DNA of 64,000 nucleotides from Pseudorasbora parva (GCF_024679245.1 NC_090185.1:30368670-30432669), one strand, 5' to 3'. Numbered from the stretch's first letter, positions 1 through 11,323 are shown. Translations and numbers: made by a program. The notes: generated by a model not told the origin, from the sequence alone.

Positions 1-1064
1 ACACCCACCGTGTTTAATCATGTTGTTTGGATTCACAATGGCGTAAATGGCGCGATCTTTCCCAGTGCTCACACTAATACTCAAATGAACAAGTTAAGAA
101 TCATTCTTATGTGGTGAAACTATTTTATACTGACTTGCAGAAAGGATGGTTCACATTCTCAAAATTCATTTTTAGAAAGAGTTGGCAATGCAACAAGAAA
201 ATGCACAAGAAAACACCGTTTCAGCCTTTTCTACTTCAAAGGTTCCTTTCCAGCTTTTTATGGGTGATTCTTCAGTTGGGTGCACCTTTGACTTCTTGAA
301 CTGTTTCAACCCAATCACATGACATACAATAGAATATGAATCTGATTATCATCCTGGACTTGATTAAACCTTTTATGCATGAATTATGACAGCCTCAGTT
401 TTTTTTGTTCTTAGGGCATGAAAACCATGATTTGAAATTGTATTTATTTGCACATATTCTTCAAAGAGATTTTCAGATGTGCACTTTTGTTTTAACTGAA
501 GAGATACTGTATTGAACAATTAACCAATATATACAATATAAAACCATCATGTGAAAAATATAGCTATACAAAAAATATAATACAGCTTGAGTTATTGCAA
601 ACGCAACTGAGTTTGTTCCTATTCAACCAACAGATGAATAACTTTATACAAGTTGACCTTTGCATGTCTTTGATATCAGAACATGAGGATGTTATTCCAT
701 CAAATATCTCTAAAACCAGTGAAGGTACAGCTCTGAGGAAACCCAACTCAGACTATGTAGAAAACGCTCATGCTCTCTTCAGTCTAACAGAGTATGTAAT
801 GTATGTACCCTTATTGGCTGATAATTCAGAATATGCTCTAAAATGACACATTTCTACTAAGGTGACCATATTTTGATTACCAAAAACCAGGACACTCAGC
901 CTGGCAATGTGATACATAAATAACACTCAAAGTTTACTTAAATATTCCTTATTAATTTCAATACATTTAAAGTATGTCCCCTCTGTATGGATAGAAAATT
1001 GTTATATTAGGGCCAGGCCAGGCCAGGCCAGGACAGGACTTGAAAACAGGACATGTCCTGGGAA
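1..1064. other. Non-coding flank, no gene seen
   Basis: AT-rich sequence with no ORF that looks coding. A short CCAGG-type tandem lies at 1011-1035. A GGTGACC-like motif at 861-867 is mirrored just beyond the DIRS element at 6451-6457, so the DIRS element may have landed inside an older inverted-repeat element; this is inference from short motifs only. Confidence 0.5.
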
Positions 1065-1110
1065 AACGGCTCGGGTTATGTATATAACCCTTGTTCCCTG
1101 AGAGGGACGA

Positions 1111-1276
1111 GCACTGCGTCGGAACGACGATTTGGGGATACTCCCTTAGCATGAACGCGTCTGAAGTATGAATGAAACTAGTCCAATCCTTATTGGTCCT
1201 ACGTCATGACGTAGATGTGACGGCATACCCGGAAGCTATAAAGGGGAGCCCGGCGCATAGTAGCGTCAATTATCGC
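1111..1276 (+). repeat. DIRS left inverted terminal repeat
   Basis: This 166-bp stretch is the reverse complement of 6251-6416 with one visible mismatch near its inner edge (AAT against AGT). It contains a TATAAA motif near 1240. The outer 46 bp (1065-1110) are not shared with the other end, which is normal for DIRS. Confidence 0.93.
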
Positions 1277-1319
1277 GATGAAGCATAATGCTCTCAGGCG
1301 ATACGCGGTGTGGCGACGA

Positions 1320-1424
1320 GACGCAGTGCTCGTTCCCTCTCAGGGAACAAGGGTTATATACATAACCCGAGCCGTTCCCTATATCGAGGGAACTTCGCAC
1401 TGCGTCGGAACGACGATTTGGGGA
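1320..1424. repeat. DIRS internal complementary region
   Basis: The segment is the reverse complement of the element's left outer end (to AAC at 1065) fused directly to the reverse complement of its right outer end (to AAC at 6439), continuing into both repeats. In the DIRS model this region templates completion of the ends and circle formation. It lies just after the recombinase stop codon, the usual place. Confidence 0.93.
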
Positions 1425-1489
1425 ACGAGTACCCACTAGGCCACACCAAGGATACGCCTGCCCTATTGTGAGCTGGAGACCAGGCACAA

Positions 1490-2647
1490 TCAGGACTGGA
1501 GTACCCTGCCGCCGGGGGTTGCAGGGAGGTGTAGGCTGTAAAACCTTATAAATGTGTGCTGAGTAGCCCAGCCAGCCGCTTCACAGATGTCCTGCATAGG
1601 GACTCCGGACAGAAGGGCCACCGAGGAGGCCATGCCTCTAGTCAAGTGGGCTCTCAAGGCAATAGGTGAAGGCAGATTGCGCACCTGATATGCCAAGGCT
1701 ATTGCCTGCACAATCCAATTACTGATAGTAGGGGTTGACGCAGGCAGCCCTTTCTTGGGTGAGCCAAAACACACTAAAAGTTGGTCTGATTTCCTCCACT
1801 GAGCTGACCTTTCCAGATAGATCCTTAGGGCCCGAACTGGACACAAAAGGAATAATCTCCCTTCTTCCGCCGTCATGTGGGGCGGAGGATGAAATGCCTG
1901 AAGAACCAAAGATCTGACCGTACTGGATGGAACCTTCGGCACATACCCTGGCCTAGGGTGTAGTACGGCCTTTACTCCTCCCGGGGCAAACTCCAAGCAG
2001 GTTGGCGTGATGGCCAAAGCTTGAAGATCTCCCACTCTCCTGAGAGAGGTAATAGCTAGGAGGAACGCCACTTTAAGCGTTAGATTCTTAGGTTCTGCTG
2101 TCTCCAGTGGTTCGAAGGGGGCCTCAGCCAGGCCTTCGAGAACCACTGTCAGATCCCAGGTTGGAACTCTGGTGCGCACTACAGGTCTTAACCTACGCGC
2201 CCCACGAAGGAAGCGTACAACCAACTGATGCCTACCCAAAGGCCCATCACCTGACGGAGCGTGGAAAGCTCCAATAGCTGCCACATACACCTTAAGTGTG
2301 GACGGGGTAAGCCCTGCAGAGAAACGATCTTGGAGGAACTCCAGTACTGAAGCCACTGGGCAGTTAACTGGGTCCACCTCTCGTTCTCTACACCAAGTGA
2401 CGAAAACATTCCACTTGAGGCTGTACAATCTCCTAGTAGACGGGGCCCTAGAGCTAAGTAAGGTCTCTATAACGTCTGCCGGCAGGCCCTCCTCTCGGAA
2501 CCTGGCCCCCTCAGGGGCCAGACCCAGAGGTTCCAGATTTCGGGGCGGGGGTGAAATATTGTGCCCCCCGCCTGTGATAGGAGGTCCCTCCTCAGAGGGA
2601 CCTGCCACGGGTGATCCGCCAGCAGCGCTATTATGTCCGAGAACCAT
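1490..2647 (-). CDS. DIRS tyrosine recombinase (integrase), apparently intact
   Basis: A 385-codon ORF from ATG at 2647-2645 to TGA at 1492-1490. It encodes a tyrosine recombinase that would insert the circular DNA form of the element. The N-terminal half has a phage-integrase SAM-like segment (a motif reading APSTRRLYSLKWNVFVTWC). In the C-terminal half the catalytic set is visible: an Arg in SLRRVGDL (about 2030-2050), a His-x-x-Arg in AHLTRG (about 1635-1650), and the Tyr in FIRFYSL at 1540-1538. The ORF overlaps the end of RT/RNase H by about 180 nt in another frame, as usual in DIRS. The same frame stays open to about 4249, but that extension is the RT region read out of frame, so the start at 2647 is preferred. 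No stop or frameshift was seen. Confidence 0.88.
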   Translation of the reverse strand: MVLGHNSAAGGSPVAGPSEEGPPITGGGHNISPPPRNLEPLGLAPEGARFREEGLPADVIETLLSSRAPSTRRLYSLKWNVFVTWCREREVDPVNCPVASVLEFLQDRFSAGLTPSTLKVYVAAIGAFHAPSGDGPLGRHQLVVRFLRGARRLRPVVRTRVPTWDLTVVLEGLAEAPFEPLETAEPKNLTLKVAFLLAITSLRRVGDLQALAITPTCLEFAPGGVKAVLHPRPGYVPKVPSSTVRSLVLQAFHPPPHMTAEEGRLFLLCPVRALRIYLERSAQWRKSDQLLVCFGSPKKGLPASTPTISNWIVQAIALAYQVRNLPSPIALRAHLTRGMASSVALLSGVPMQDICEAAGWATQHTFIRFYSLHLPATPGGRVLQS

Positions 2648-4660
2648 ACCCGAGTTGGCCAACAAGGAGCTACCAGAAGGAGACTGACTCCCTGTTGCCG
2701 AACCCTCTCCAGGACCCCTGGGAGCAGAGCGACGGGGGGAAATGCATACAGACGCCGCCTCGGCCACGTCTGTACCATGGCGTCCAACCCCAGCGGGGCT
2801 GGGTGCGTGAGGGAGAACCACAGTGGAAAGTGGGACGTCTCTCGAGACGCAAACAGATCCACTTCCACTGGGCCGAACCTCCTGACAATCGCCTCCACCA
2901 CCTCTGGGTGGAGCCGCCATTCCCCGGGCCTCAGCCCTTGCCTCGATAGTATATCTGCCCCCTGATTCTGTATCCCCGGGATATACATTGCCCTGAGGGA
3001 TAACAGTCTGCCTTGTGACCAGCGAAGAATGAGATGCGCCAGTTTGCATAGCGGGCGCGACCTCAACCCCCCCTGGTGGTTCAGATATGCCACGACAGCC
3101 GTATTGTCTGTACGGACTAGAACGTGGTACCCGCGAAGCTCTGGGAGGAAACTCCTGAGAGCCCTGTAAACCGCCATCATTTCCAGGCAGTTTATGTGCC
3201 AGGTCGAATGATGGTCCTCCCATAAACCCCTTGCAAAGCGGCCTTCCATGACCGCGCCCCAACCAGTTAGGGAAGCATCTGTTGAAACGGTGTTCCGGCA
3301 ACATGATGCTCCCAGGACTGGCCCTTGGGACAGAAACCAAGCTTTCTTCCATATACCTAGAGCCCGAAGGCATTTGCGCGTGACTCTGATCATACGGAAT
3401 GGGTTCCCTCTGGGGGAAAACCCCTTGGTTTTCAGCCACCACTGTAGAGCTCTCATATGTAGCAGGCCGAACGGAATAATGTTGGACGCTGCCGCTAGAT
3501 GCCCTAACACTATCTGAAAGTGTTTCACAGTGATACTCTGGCCTAGCTTTATTCTTGAGACTACCGCCAGGATGGTCTTGATTCGTGCGGGGGAGAGTTG
3601 CGCCCGCATCGAAACCGAATCCCATACCACCCCCAGAAAGGTCGTTTTCTGGGCTGGCGCCAACACGCTCTTTTTTGTGTTGAGCCTCAACCCCAAGCGT
3701 TGGATATGTGCTAGAACTACATCTCGATGTTGAACTGCCATCTCGGACGACTGGGCCAGTATAAGCCAGTCGTCGATGTAATTCAGTACCCGGATGCCCT
3801 GAAGTCTCAATGGAGCCAGAGCTGCATCCATACATTTGGTAAACGTGCGAGGGGAAAGAGCTAGACCAAAGGGAAGCACTCGATATAGGTACGCTTCGCC
3901 CCCGAAAGCGAACCTCAGAAACTTCCTGTGGCATGGAAGGATGGAGACATGAAAATAGGCGTCTTTTAAATCTATCGTGACGAACCAGTCCTTGGGCTGG
4001 ATCTGACTCACGATTGTGGGAATGGTTAACATCTTGAACCTGAATCTCTTTAGAGACCGGTTCAGATAACTCAGATCTAAAATCGGCCGAAGCCCTCCAT
4101 CCTTTTTTTGGAACTATAAAGTACCGGCTGTAGAACCCGGCCTCCCTCTCCGACGGCGGGACCCACTCTATGGCCCCCTTTGCCAACAAGGATTTTACTT
4201 CTTGTTCCATTACCCGAACCCGCTCTGGCACCACTGCAGTCCATGTCACCCCATTGAACTTTGGCGGGGGGTGATCGAACTGCAGTCTGTACCCTATTTC
4301 TACAGTACGCAGGACCCATGTGGATATATTCGGAAGGCATTTCTATGCGCCGAGATAATCTACTAAGGGAATCAGCCTCTCGAGGCTGGTCTCGGGTGTT
4401 ATTTGAGTCTCGTTTCCCGTCCCCTGAAGCGGATGCCCGGCAGGGGACGAAATACGATTTTCGATATTTGGACACTCGTCCCGCCCAGTCGCAGGTCTTA
4501 CTCGAGGCGACTGGATCGAAACGTGCCCTAGGAAAAACGATGTGGCCCGAAGCGTCTGTGACGGCGGGATTACCACATCGTTTTCCCTTCGAGAGCGTCG
4601 CGCGAGAGACAACCTCGGTTGTTCCCGCGCGAGGGGGACCGCTCTCTGAAGCCCTACCAC
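2467..4660 (-). pseudogene. DIRS reverse transcriptase / RNase H, two small lesions
   Basis: Encodes the element's reverse transcriptase and RNase H. The RT palm motif YIDD is at 3780-3769, RNase H carries STDAS (about 3280), LEMMAVYRAL, VRTDNTAVVAYLN and ADILSR (about 2950), and the C-terminal part has the VDLFAS and YAFPP motifs typical of the region that follows RNase H in DIRS-type pols. Two breaks are seen: an in-frame TAG at 4345-4343, where relatives have a sense codon, and a one-base length change in a run of seven T (plus strand) at 4103-4109 that moves the downstream part into another frame. The rest is open to the stop at 2467. The true start is unclear because the upstream limit here is a GTG next to the gag stop. 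A homopolymer lesion could be a sequencing error. Confidence 0.88.
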
Positions 4661-4662
4661 AG

Positions 4663-6137
4663 CTAGGACTTCTTCCCAGCAGCCTTTTTAGCGAGAAGGA
4701 CGTTCCTTAGATCGGCCTTCTGCACGGAAGCCTGCTGGTGAGAGCGCCGCCTCTGTTGCCAAGCTCCCGGAGGAGGGGCTCTAGAAGCGACGCTCTCTTT
4801 TTGCACCTGACGGTGCGAGGAGCTGGCTGACGGCTGCGGCTGCCCACTAGTGGCAGCCTTTGCTGGTTTTGGCCGAAGGGGGAGAAACTGTCGGAAGGCT
4901 GCTGACTGTTTTCTCGCCTCCTGAAACCTGTCGACGACCGAATTAACGGCGTCGCCAACAGGCCAGAAGGCGAGATCGGGGAGTCTAAGAGAAAAGTCTT
5001 ATCTTTCTCCTTCATCCCCGACAGATTTAGCCACAGGTGTCTCTCCACTGTCACCATAGAGGCCATGGAGCGGCCGATGGCACGGGCCGTCTCCTTGGTG
5101 ACGCGGAGAGACAGATCAGCAGCCTTCCTAAGCTCTAATACATCCTCCGGGGAGGGACCTTCTCCCTCGTCAAGCTCTTTAAATAGGTCGGCCTGGTACG
5201 CCTGCAATATCGATAGCGTGTGCAGAGCGCTACCAGCCCGACCCGCCGCCATATATGCCCTGCCCACCAACGCTGATGTGTCCCTGCATGGCTTGGTGGG
5301 CAGTACCGGGGCTTTTAGGGACGTTGCCGATTCGGGTGACAGATAGCTCGCGAGAGCATCTTCCACCCGTGGCATCGTCCCGTAGCCTGCCTCGCGCGCA
5401 CCCAAGACATTAGCATAATCTAATACTGGGGGGTTGGATATGCGCGCGGAGTATGGTCTATTCCAGGACCTACACAACTCGTTGTGCAGGTCCGGAAAGA
5501 ACGGCAAGCCCCGGCGAGGCGACTGAGCCCGGCGCGAGAGAAACCGGTCGTCCAGCCTACTGGATGGCTGGACTTCCTGCCTCTCTTGTGGCCAATCGAT
5601 ATTTAACTTGGCCACGGCACGAGTCAGTACCTCAATAAGCTCCTCTTGGGCGGGTGGGTGCGGTGGTGACATGTATGCGGCCCCACCCGCCTCGATGTTG
5701 ATATCTTCCGGATCCTCGGATCCGGAGAGAATCAACATCTGATTCTCCACCCCGGGGGAAGGAGCCGCTTCGCGGGCTTCCACACGAGGTGGGAGAATCT
5801 CTGAACTATCAGAGGAAGATTGAGAAAGTGCCTCGGCAGTCTCAATCTCCGCTGATACGTCCAGCTGCGAGCCCCATGATCTGCGACGCCGCGCCGCCTC
5901 AGCGGACGCAGGCCCAGAACCACGGGGCTCGCGTGGTTGGCCGGCCTCGTCAAAGACCGCCAACCGAGACCTCAGCACCCTGAGCGTCAGCAGCTCGCAG
6001 TGGCTGCAGGCGGCTCCCTCGAGAGCCGCCTGAGCATGCTGAACGCCCAGGCACTGTACACAAAGAGAGTGCGTGTCCGTTCCCGAGATGTAGCGGGGAC
6101 ACGGATGCACGCACCTCTTAAACTCAGAACTAGACAT
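4663..6137 (-). pseudogene. DIRS gag-like ORF1 with one frameshift
   Basis: Starts at ATG 6137-6135. The first 50 residues hold a Cys/His cluster (CVHPC, then LCVQC, then CSHC) that looks like a zinc-binding domain, as in fish DIRS ORF1 proteins. The middle is acidic and Ser/Pro-rich, then a helical region follows around 5000-5400. At about 4956-4962 the frame changes by one base: the first frame runs on to a stop near 4707 with an out-of-family Arg-rich tail, while the frame that resembles other DIRS gags continues to a TAG at 4665-4663. The product would coat RNA in a cytoplasmic particle; this function is from the family, not from the sequence. Confidence 0.82.
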
Positions 6138-6250
6138 ATTATCTTCGTTCTTAGGTCTCTTTTTTACTGAATATATATATATTTATATGGGACAGACAAC
6201 AATAAATAGACAGACAATGTTCAAACACACACAGAGCGTTATGCTGAAGA

Positions 6251-6416
6251 GCGATAACTGACGCTACTATGCGCCGGGCTCCCCTTTATAGCTTCCGGGT
6301 ATGCCGTCACATCTACGTCATGACGTAGGACCAATAAGGATTGGACTAGTTTCATTCATACTTCAGACGCGTTCATGCTAAGGGAGTATCCCCAAATCGT
6401 CGTTCCGACGCAGTGC
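6251..6416 (-). repeat. DIRS right inverted terminal repeat
   Basis: Reverse complement of 1111-1276. The TATA-like motif near 6288 lies upstream of the gag start at 6137 on the minus strand, so this repeat probably holds the promoter. The outer 23 bp to 6439 are unique to this end and are copied into the internal complementary region. Confidence 0.93.
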
Positions 6417-6439
6417 GAAGTTCCCTCGATATAGGGAAC

Positions 6440-7173
6440 AGGATATTTGGTCACCTGTCATCTGTTGGTCATCTGTTGATGTTTTCAGACTGTGGAAAAA
6501 CTAGCGTTCAGGTGTTTTCAAATTTCATCTGAAACGAGCAGTGTAGGGAGTACCTTATTACAAGTAACATGCGTAACATAATCAGATTACTTTTTGATGT
6601 AACCGTTAAGTAAATCATTACAACACTCAAAAAAATGACCTGATGAATTTACTTAAAATTGCAGCATCAAGTGGTCTCACACAGCTAAATTGAGTAATTT
6701 TTACAAATATAATGCAAAAATAACTCATTGGACAAACTAAATTTACTTCAAACAATCAATCAACTTTATTTATATAGAATGACAATTGTTTCAGAGCAGC
6801 TTCACAGTGTTAAACAGGACAATATTGTAACAAAATTTGATTTGGCTGTACAGTCGTTCTGGAGAAAACAGTGATGTTATCAGCTTATTTTAATTTATCA
6901 TTACGGTTTATCATTACAAACGGTTATTATTGAGGGCAGGAATTCCATCCAATAAATTAGTAAGAGTGCCCAAAGCCTAAACACAGGCACCATTCTCCTA
7001 TATAATGGTTACCACAAAATTACAGAAACTCCTCTAAATGTCCAGCAACTGAACATTTAATACTAACATAAACACTAGCATCAGTCCCATGCAAAGCATG
7101 CTGGGAACTACAGATCCACTGCCCAGTTTGTTTGTTTCACTCAGCAATGTTAAGTTAACAGAACAAACACTTA
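6440..7173. other. Non-coding, repeat debris
   Basis: No gene. At 6540-6650 one unit of the ATTACTTTTTGATGTAA type is present, the same family as the array at 12.1-12.5 kb. At about 6750-6890 lies an inverted copy of a dispersed repeat end also seen at 19900-20060 (shared motif TTGATTTGGCTGTACAGTCG against its reverse complement). Confidence 0.55.
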
Positions 7174-7442
7174 TTAAAGGATTAGTTCATCCAAAAATGA
7201 AAATTCAGTGATTAATTACTTACCCTAATGTCGTTGGAAACCCATAAGACCTCCATTCATCTTCGGAACACAAATTAAGATATTTTTGTTTAAATCCGAT
7301 GTCTCAGAAAGGCCTTCATTGACACCAATGTCATTTCCTCTCTCAAGACCCATAAAAGCCCATCTCACTACAGTGGCTCTACAATAATTTTATGATGCGA
7401 CAAGAATAGTTTTTGTGGGCAAAAATAAATAAACAACGACTT

Positions 7443-7601
7443 TGTTGTGTTCGACCACTAGGTTTGAGGGGGTGTTTTTGGTCTAAGTGTGCGTATGCGT
7501 TGTAGAGTGAGTGGCACAGGACAAGTAGAGTGGTTATCCGTTCAGCCGTGTATGTATGTGCTTCATATTAAATAACTAACTGAACTACTACGACATAACA
7601 T
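7443..7601 (+). repeat. Gypsy 5' LTR
   Basis: Matches 11385-11541 closely from ACTAGGTTTGAGGGGG to GACATAACAT with scattered substitutions. The first dozen bases differ between the two LTRs, so the outer edge is uncertain by several bases. Its inner edge abuts the primer site. Confidence 0.85.
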
Positions 7602-7617
7602 TGGCGACAAGGATGGC
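7602..7617 (+). promoter_or_regulatory. Primer binding site, tRNA-Ser type
   Basis: TGGCGACAAGGATGG directly follows the LTR. It matches the complement of the 3' end of vertebrate tRNA-Ser(GCU) with CCA, with one mismatch over about 15 nt. The tRNA comparison is from memory of the tRNA sequence. Confidence 0.7.
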
Positions 7618-8470
7618 TGAGTTTAGCTTACCACCGCCGGCCCCTTTTCTTCCCGTGCCTGGTGAACCGCCTATTCCATGGGCGACTGGATTGATGGCTT
7701 CACAGTGTATCTCAAGGCCATGAACTATGATAATATATCTGATCGGAGGAAAATCACTTTGCTTCGTCACTGCCTTGGAGCTGAGGGACAGAGAATATAT
7801 TGTGCTCTCGGGAATGCTGAGACATACGAGGAAGCAGTCGCTCTTCTCGCAGACCACTTCACGGGCCAACAGCGAGTCATACTCCGCCGATATAAACTAC
7901 GCAAGCGTCTTCAGCGGCCGGGTGAGTCTGTGCAAGATTACGTGACTAATCTGCGTGACATGGCTCATTCAATTATGGAACACTTCAAGATCACATTGTT
8001 CGTGATCAGTTTATTGAAGGGATACTATGTGACAAGACTCGGGAAAAACATTAATAATATGTATATGGTAATAAAATATATGATAATATAATAAAACATA
8101 AGGACATTAAACCAAGCTGTTGTAATTGCACTGCAAGTGGAGTCTGCTCTTGAATGCTCCACACTGCTCGCTGGCGCGCGCCCCCCTGTGGACGTTCCCA
8201 AGCAACAGCTCCGATCTTCCTGCCATTTAGGCCACTGCCATTTACCCACAGAAAAGACTGAAGATGACAATGCAGGTTTTCCAGTGCAGTTTGCACAGTT
8301 GCAGAGAAATCAACGCAGTTTGAGCTTTTGTGGCAACTGTGGCTCCAGTTCGCACAATTCAAAAGCCCAAAATTGCCCTGCACATGGACAGACATGCAGG
8401 AACTGTTTAAAAAAAATCACTTTGCTAAAGTTTGCCGGTTGGCTCCCGCTACACAAGCAGCACGAAGGAG
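7613..8470 (+). pseudogene. Gypsy gag with double zinc knuckle, broken
   Basis: ATG at 7613. A one-base loss near 7680 shifts the frame; the gag-like frame then runs 7678-7970, shifts again near 7975, and is disrupted around 8050-8100 by an AT-rich low-complexity insert. Nucleocapsid coding resumes around 8105 and shows two Cys/His knuckles (a CGNCG motif at about 8330 and a CRNC motif at about 8395), the second split by a frameshift in an A run at 8407-8416. Gag would package element RNA; no complete product can be made from this copy. Confidence 0.78.
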
Positions 8471-8474
8471 ACCC

Positions 8475-9883
8475 TCACCTGTCTGTAATGACTACACTGA
8501 GATTAGACATGGATCAGCTGGCCAGGCAGCTTTTAGGACATGTACTGTGCTGCTGGAGGAGGTGAGCCTTCCACTCCTGATGGATACAGAAGCAGCGGCA
8601 TCGTTGCTTAATGCCAGTACGTATTACAAGTTTTTCTCACATCTGCCATTACAGAAGCCCTGCACCTCCCTCTGTGGTTACAACAGCCACAAGATTGTGA
8701 TGCTTGGCGTTCTCCGGGTCTCAGTGCGTTACGGCTCTAAACATCTGCCATCATTTCCTTTCCACATTACTTAGCGGGGAGCCAACCTTCTGGGATGGGA
8801 TCTATTTACAAGCTTGGGATTCACACTTCGAGATAAAAAGGGCTCTGATATCCACCATGTCACCTCCACCTGGCAACAGAGATGGCCATCACTGTTCGAC
8901 AGACTGGGCTGCCTTAAAACATTCACCCATAGGCCTTTAGTTGACCCTGGCGTGCCTACAGTCATTCAGCCCCAGCGCAGAATTCCCCTAGCTCTGCAGG
9001 AGGAAGTGACTTCGGAGCTCCATATGATACTGGACATGGGAATTATTGAGCCATTCAATGCATCCCCTTGGATTTCTAATTTGGTCATCGCAAATAAGAA
9101 ATCGGAAGGAATATGCGTTTGTGTTGACCTGCGCTCTGTAAATAAGGCGGTTATCCCAGACAAGTACCCCTTGCCCACAGCTGAGGAACTGACCGCTTAC
9201 TTGTATGGTTCGAAGGTTTTGTGGGGTACCGTCTCACGTCTAGGGGCATCGCCCCTCTTCAGTCAAAAATTGAGGCGATACACAGAATCCCAGAGCCCCC
9301 CTCCACCTCCTAGGTGGCCTCATTTCTGGGCATGATGGCCTATTACCTTCGTTTCCTGCCTCAGTACTCCCAAACCACAGTGCCCCTTCGCCAGTTACTA
9401 AAAAGAGAAGAGCCATGGAAATGGACTAGTGCATGCTCCGAGGCCGTTCGTACACTTAAGTCCCAGCTTACCACACCTCCTGTTCTAGCTCACTTTGATC
9501 CCAACAGTCAGCCTATCATCACCTGCAATGCCTCCACACAGGCACTGGGAGCAGTGCTGTCGCAGATGCAGGAGGGGGTGGAGAGACCTGTGGCATTTGC
9601 CTCCAGAGCTTTGACCCCCACAGAACAGGGTTACTCTGTAGGTGAACGTGAGGCCCTTGCGTGTGTCTGGGCAACTGAAAGGTGGCATCTCTTCCTCTAT
9701 GGTCGGCATTTTACCCTCCGCACAGACCATCAGGCTCTGACCACTCTTTTGTCACCCTCTGGCTCGGGCCATAAACCCCTGCGTTTTCACAGATGGGGTG
9801 AGCGTCTAAGGCAGTATGACTACCAACACAAGTTCATGCCAGTGAGGGACAATGTGGTTGCTGACCTCTTATCTCGAGTGTGA
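8475..9883 (+). pseudogene. Gypsy protease, RT and RNase H remnant with RT core deleted
   Basis: An aspartic protease is recognisable at about 8555-8640, but its active-site triad reads DTE instead of DTG. A stop at 8772-8774 follows. RT starts around 8890 (FNASPWISNLVIANKK and VDLRSVNKAVIPDKYPLPT are typical) but at about 9210-9220 it jumps straight to the region after the palm, so the catalytic YxDD segment is missing, a loss I estimate at several hundred bp. A TAG follows near 9312. RNase H (9490-9760) keeps its Glu (EREALACVW) and second Asp (RTDHQAL), but the first catalytic Asp is Asn (CNAS at about 9530). The fragment ends in the usual connection motif at the stop at 9883. Confidence 0.85.
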
Positions 9884-9989
9884 CCCCACACTGTCAACAC
9901 TGCATACATTTATACGCTCGGGATGGCCAGCACGGGTGCCTGAGGAGCTAAAACCTTTTTGCTAAGGTACGAAATGAACTGTCATATTG

Positions 9990-11323
9990 GGGCGATGTTT
10001 GTGTCTCTAGAGGCCTGTGTACAGTTGTGCCGGGCAGCCTGCGTGCACGCATCTTATCATTGGCGCATGAGGGGCATTTGGGTATTGTAAAGCTCAAGCA
10101 AAGATGCCGGGACCTGGTCTGGTGGCCAGGCATTGATCGCGACATTGAAGGACTTGTCAGAGACTGTGAACCATGTCTACTAAGTGGAAAGACTGGACAA
10201 CCGGTCTCACCCCATTTGCAGCCTGTTCCATGGCCATCTCATCCTTGGGAGCACCTTCAACTGGACATTTGTGGGGAAATTCATGGCCATGGCTTCCCCC
10301 AAAATTAGCGCTTTCTGGTGGTCGTGTATGATCTCCATTCTAAATGGCCTGAGGTAATACCAGCCGGAACAGTGACAACACAGACAATCACTCAGATACT
10401 GAAGAGTCTGTTTGCTCGCTTGGGCATGCCCCGTGCCATCACTACTGACAATGGGCCGCAGTTTACCTCTGCAGAGTTCACCTTCCTGTGCAGTAAAGGA
10501 ATTAAGCATTTCCGTGCCGCACTCTACCACCCTCAGGCTAATGGTGGGGTCGAAAGATTCAATCAAAGCCTTAAGAATGACATTTGTGCACACCAGGCCC
10601 AGGGGTATACATTCCAGACAGCACTCAACTTGACACTGATACATTACAGAGCTAGCCAGCACACCACCACTCAGGCTTCCCCTGCTCTGCTCATGCTTGG
10701 CCGAGAGATGGAATTGCCATTGGACAGACTCAGACCACAAGAATTGTTGGCCGCAGTGGCAGGTGGCACCAGGGCAGCAGCCAAAGCTGCCGTAGCTTCA
10801 AACCAGAAGTGAATGAAGGCGAACTTTGACAGAAGACATAAGGCCAAACCCAGTAAGATAACAGTTATGGACTGGGTTCGGGTCCAGAGACCCCACCGCT
10901 GCAACAAAATGGGATTTGTTTTGGTCTAAACGACTCCAGGTGGATCATCATTTAGGGCCTGCCACTTTCTTGTTGAATGATGATTCTTGCTGGCATGAAA
11001 GCAGACTGCGGAAAGTACCAACCCCTTTCAAATCAAAGATATGCTCACAGGCAAGGGAGCCTAGTGGAGGACCAACACACAACATGGCTTTTGAACCAGG
11101 GCCAGTACAACCATGGACAGGCCGGGTGCATCAAGGTTCCCCTGTCAGGGTGATCCCACAACAATCTCCACCAGCTGTGGGGCCTCAACCTTTCCAGTCA
11201 CTGCTTGATGAGAATCAGGAGGGCCAGGAGGTGCCGCAGTCGACAGTAACCGAGAGCCGGCCAATTCGAGCAAGGGCTCGTCCTGCATACCTAAAGGACT
11301 TTATCACTGACTTCAATGCTTAG
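9990..11323 (+). pseudogene. Gypsy integrase with in-frame stops
   Basis: The zinc-binding HHCC domain is at 10060-10180 (AHEGHLG, then RDCEPC). The DDE core has its first Asp in QLDICGE (about 10265), the second in TTDNGPQF (about 10450) and Glu in GGVERFNQ (about 10550), so the triad is intact at residue level. A TAG at 10306-10308 interrupts the core between the first and second Asp, a TGA at 10810-10812 ends it early, and a frame change near 10915 leads into the C-terminal domain, which ends at 11323. Integrase would insert the cDNA; it cannot be made whole here. Confidence 0.85.

Larger units (their letters stand above)
1065..6439 (-). mobile_element. DIRS-type tyrosine recombinase retrotransposon
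   Basis: A complete-looking DIRS element of about 5.4 kb with its genes on the minus strand. It has 166-bp inverted terminal repeats (1111-1276 and 6251-6416, one mismatch seen), different outer extensions on each side, and an internal complementary region (1320-1424) that equals the reverse complement of the left extension joined to that of the right extension. Gene order is gag, then RT/RNase H, then an overlapping tyrosine recombinase. No target duplication is seen; instead the triplet AAC marks both ends (1065-1067 and 6437-6439) and the junction in the internal region. This is the architecture expected for DIRS elements, which replicate through a circular DNA inserted by the recombinase. 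Gag and RT carry small lesions; the recombinase is open. Confidence 0.95.

Noticed and set aside
1490..4249. Single 919-codon fusion protein on the minus strand
   Set aside because: The upstream two thirds of that frame is the RT/RNase H region out of frame after a one-base change; only the recombinase part from 2647 is real.
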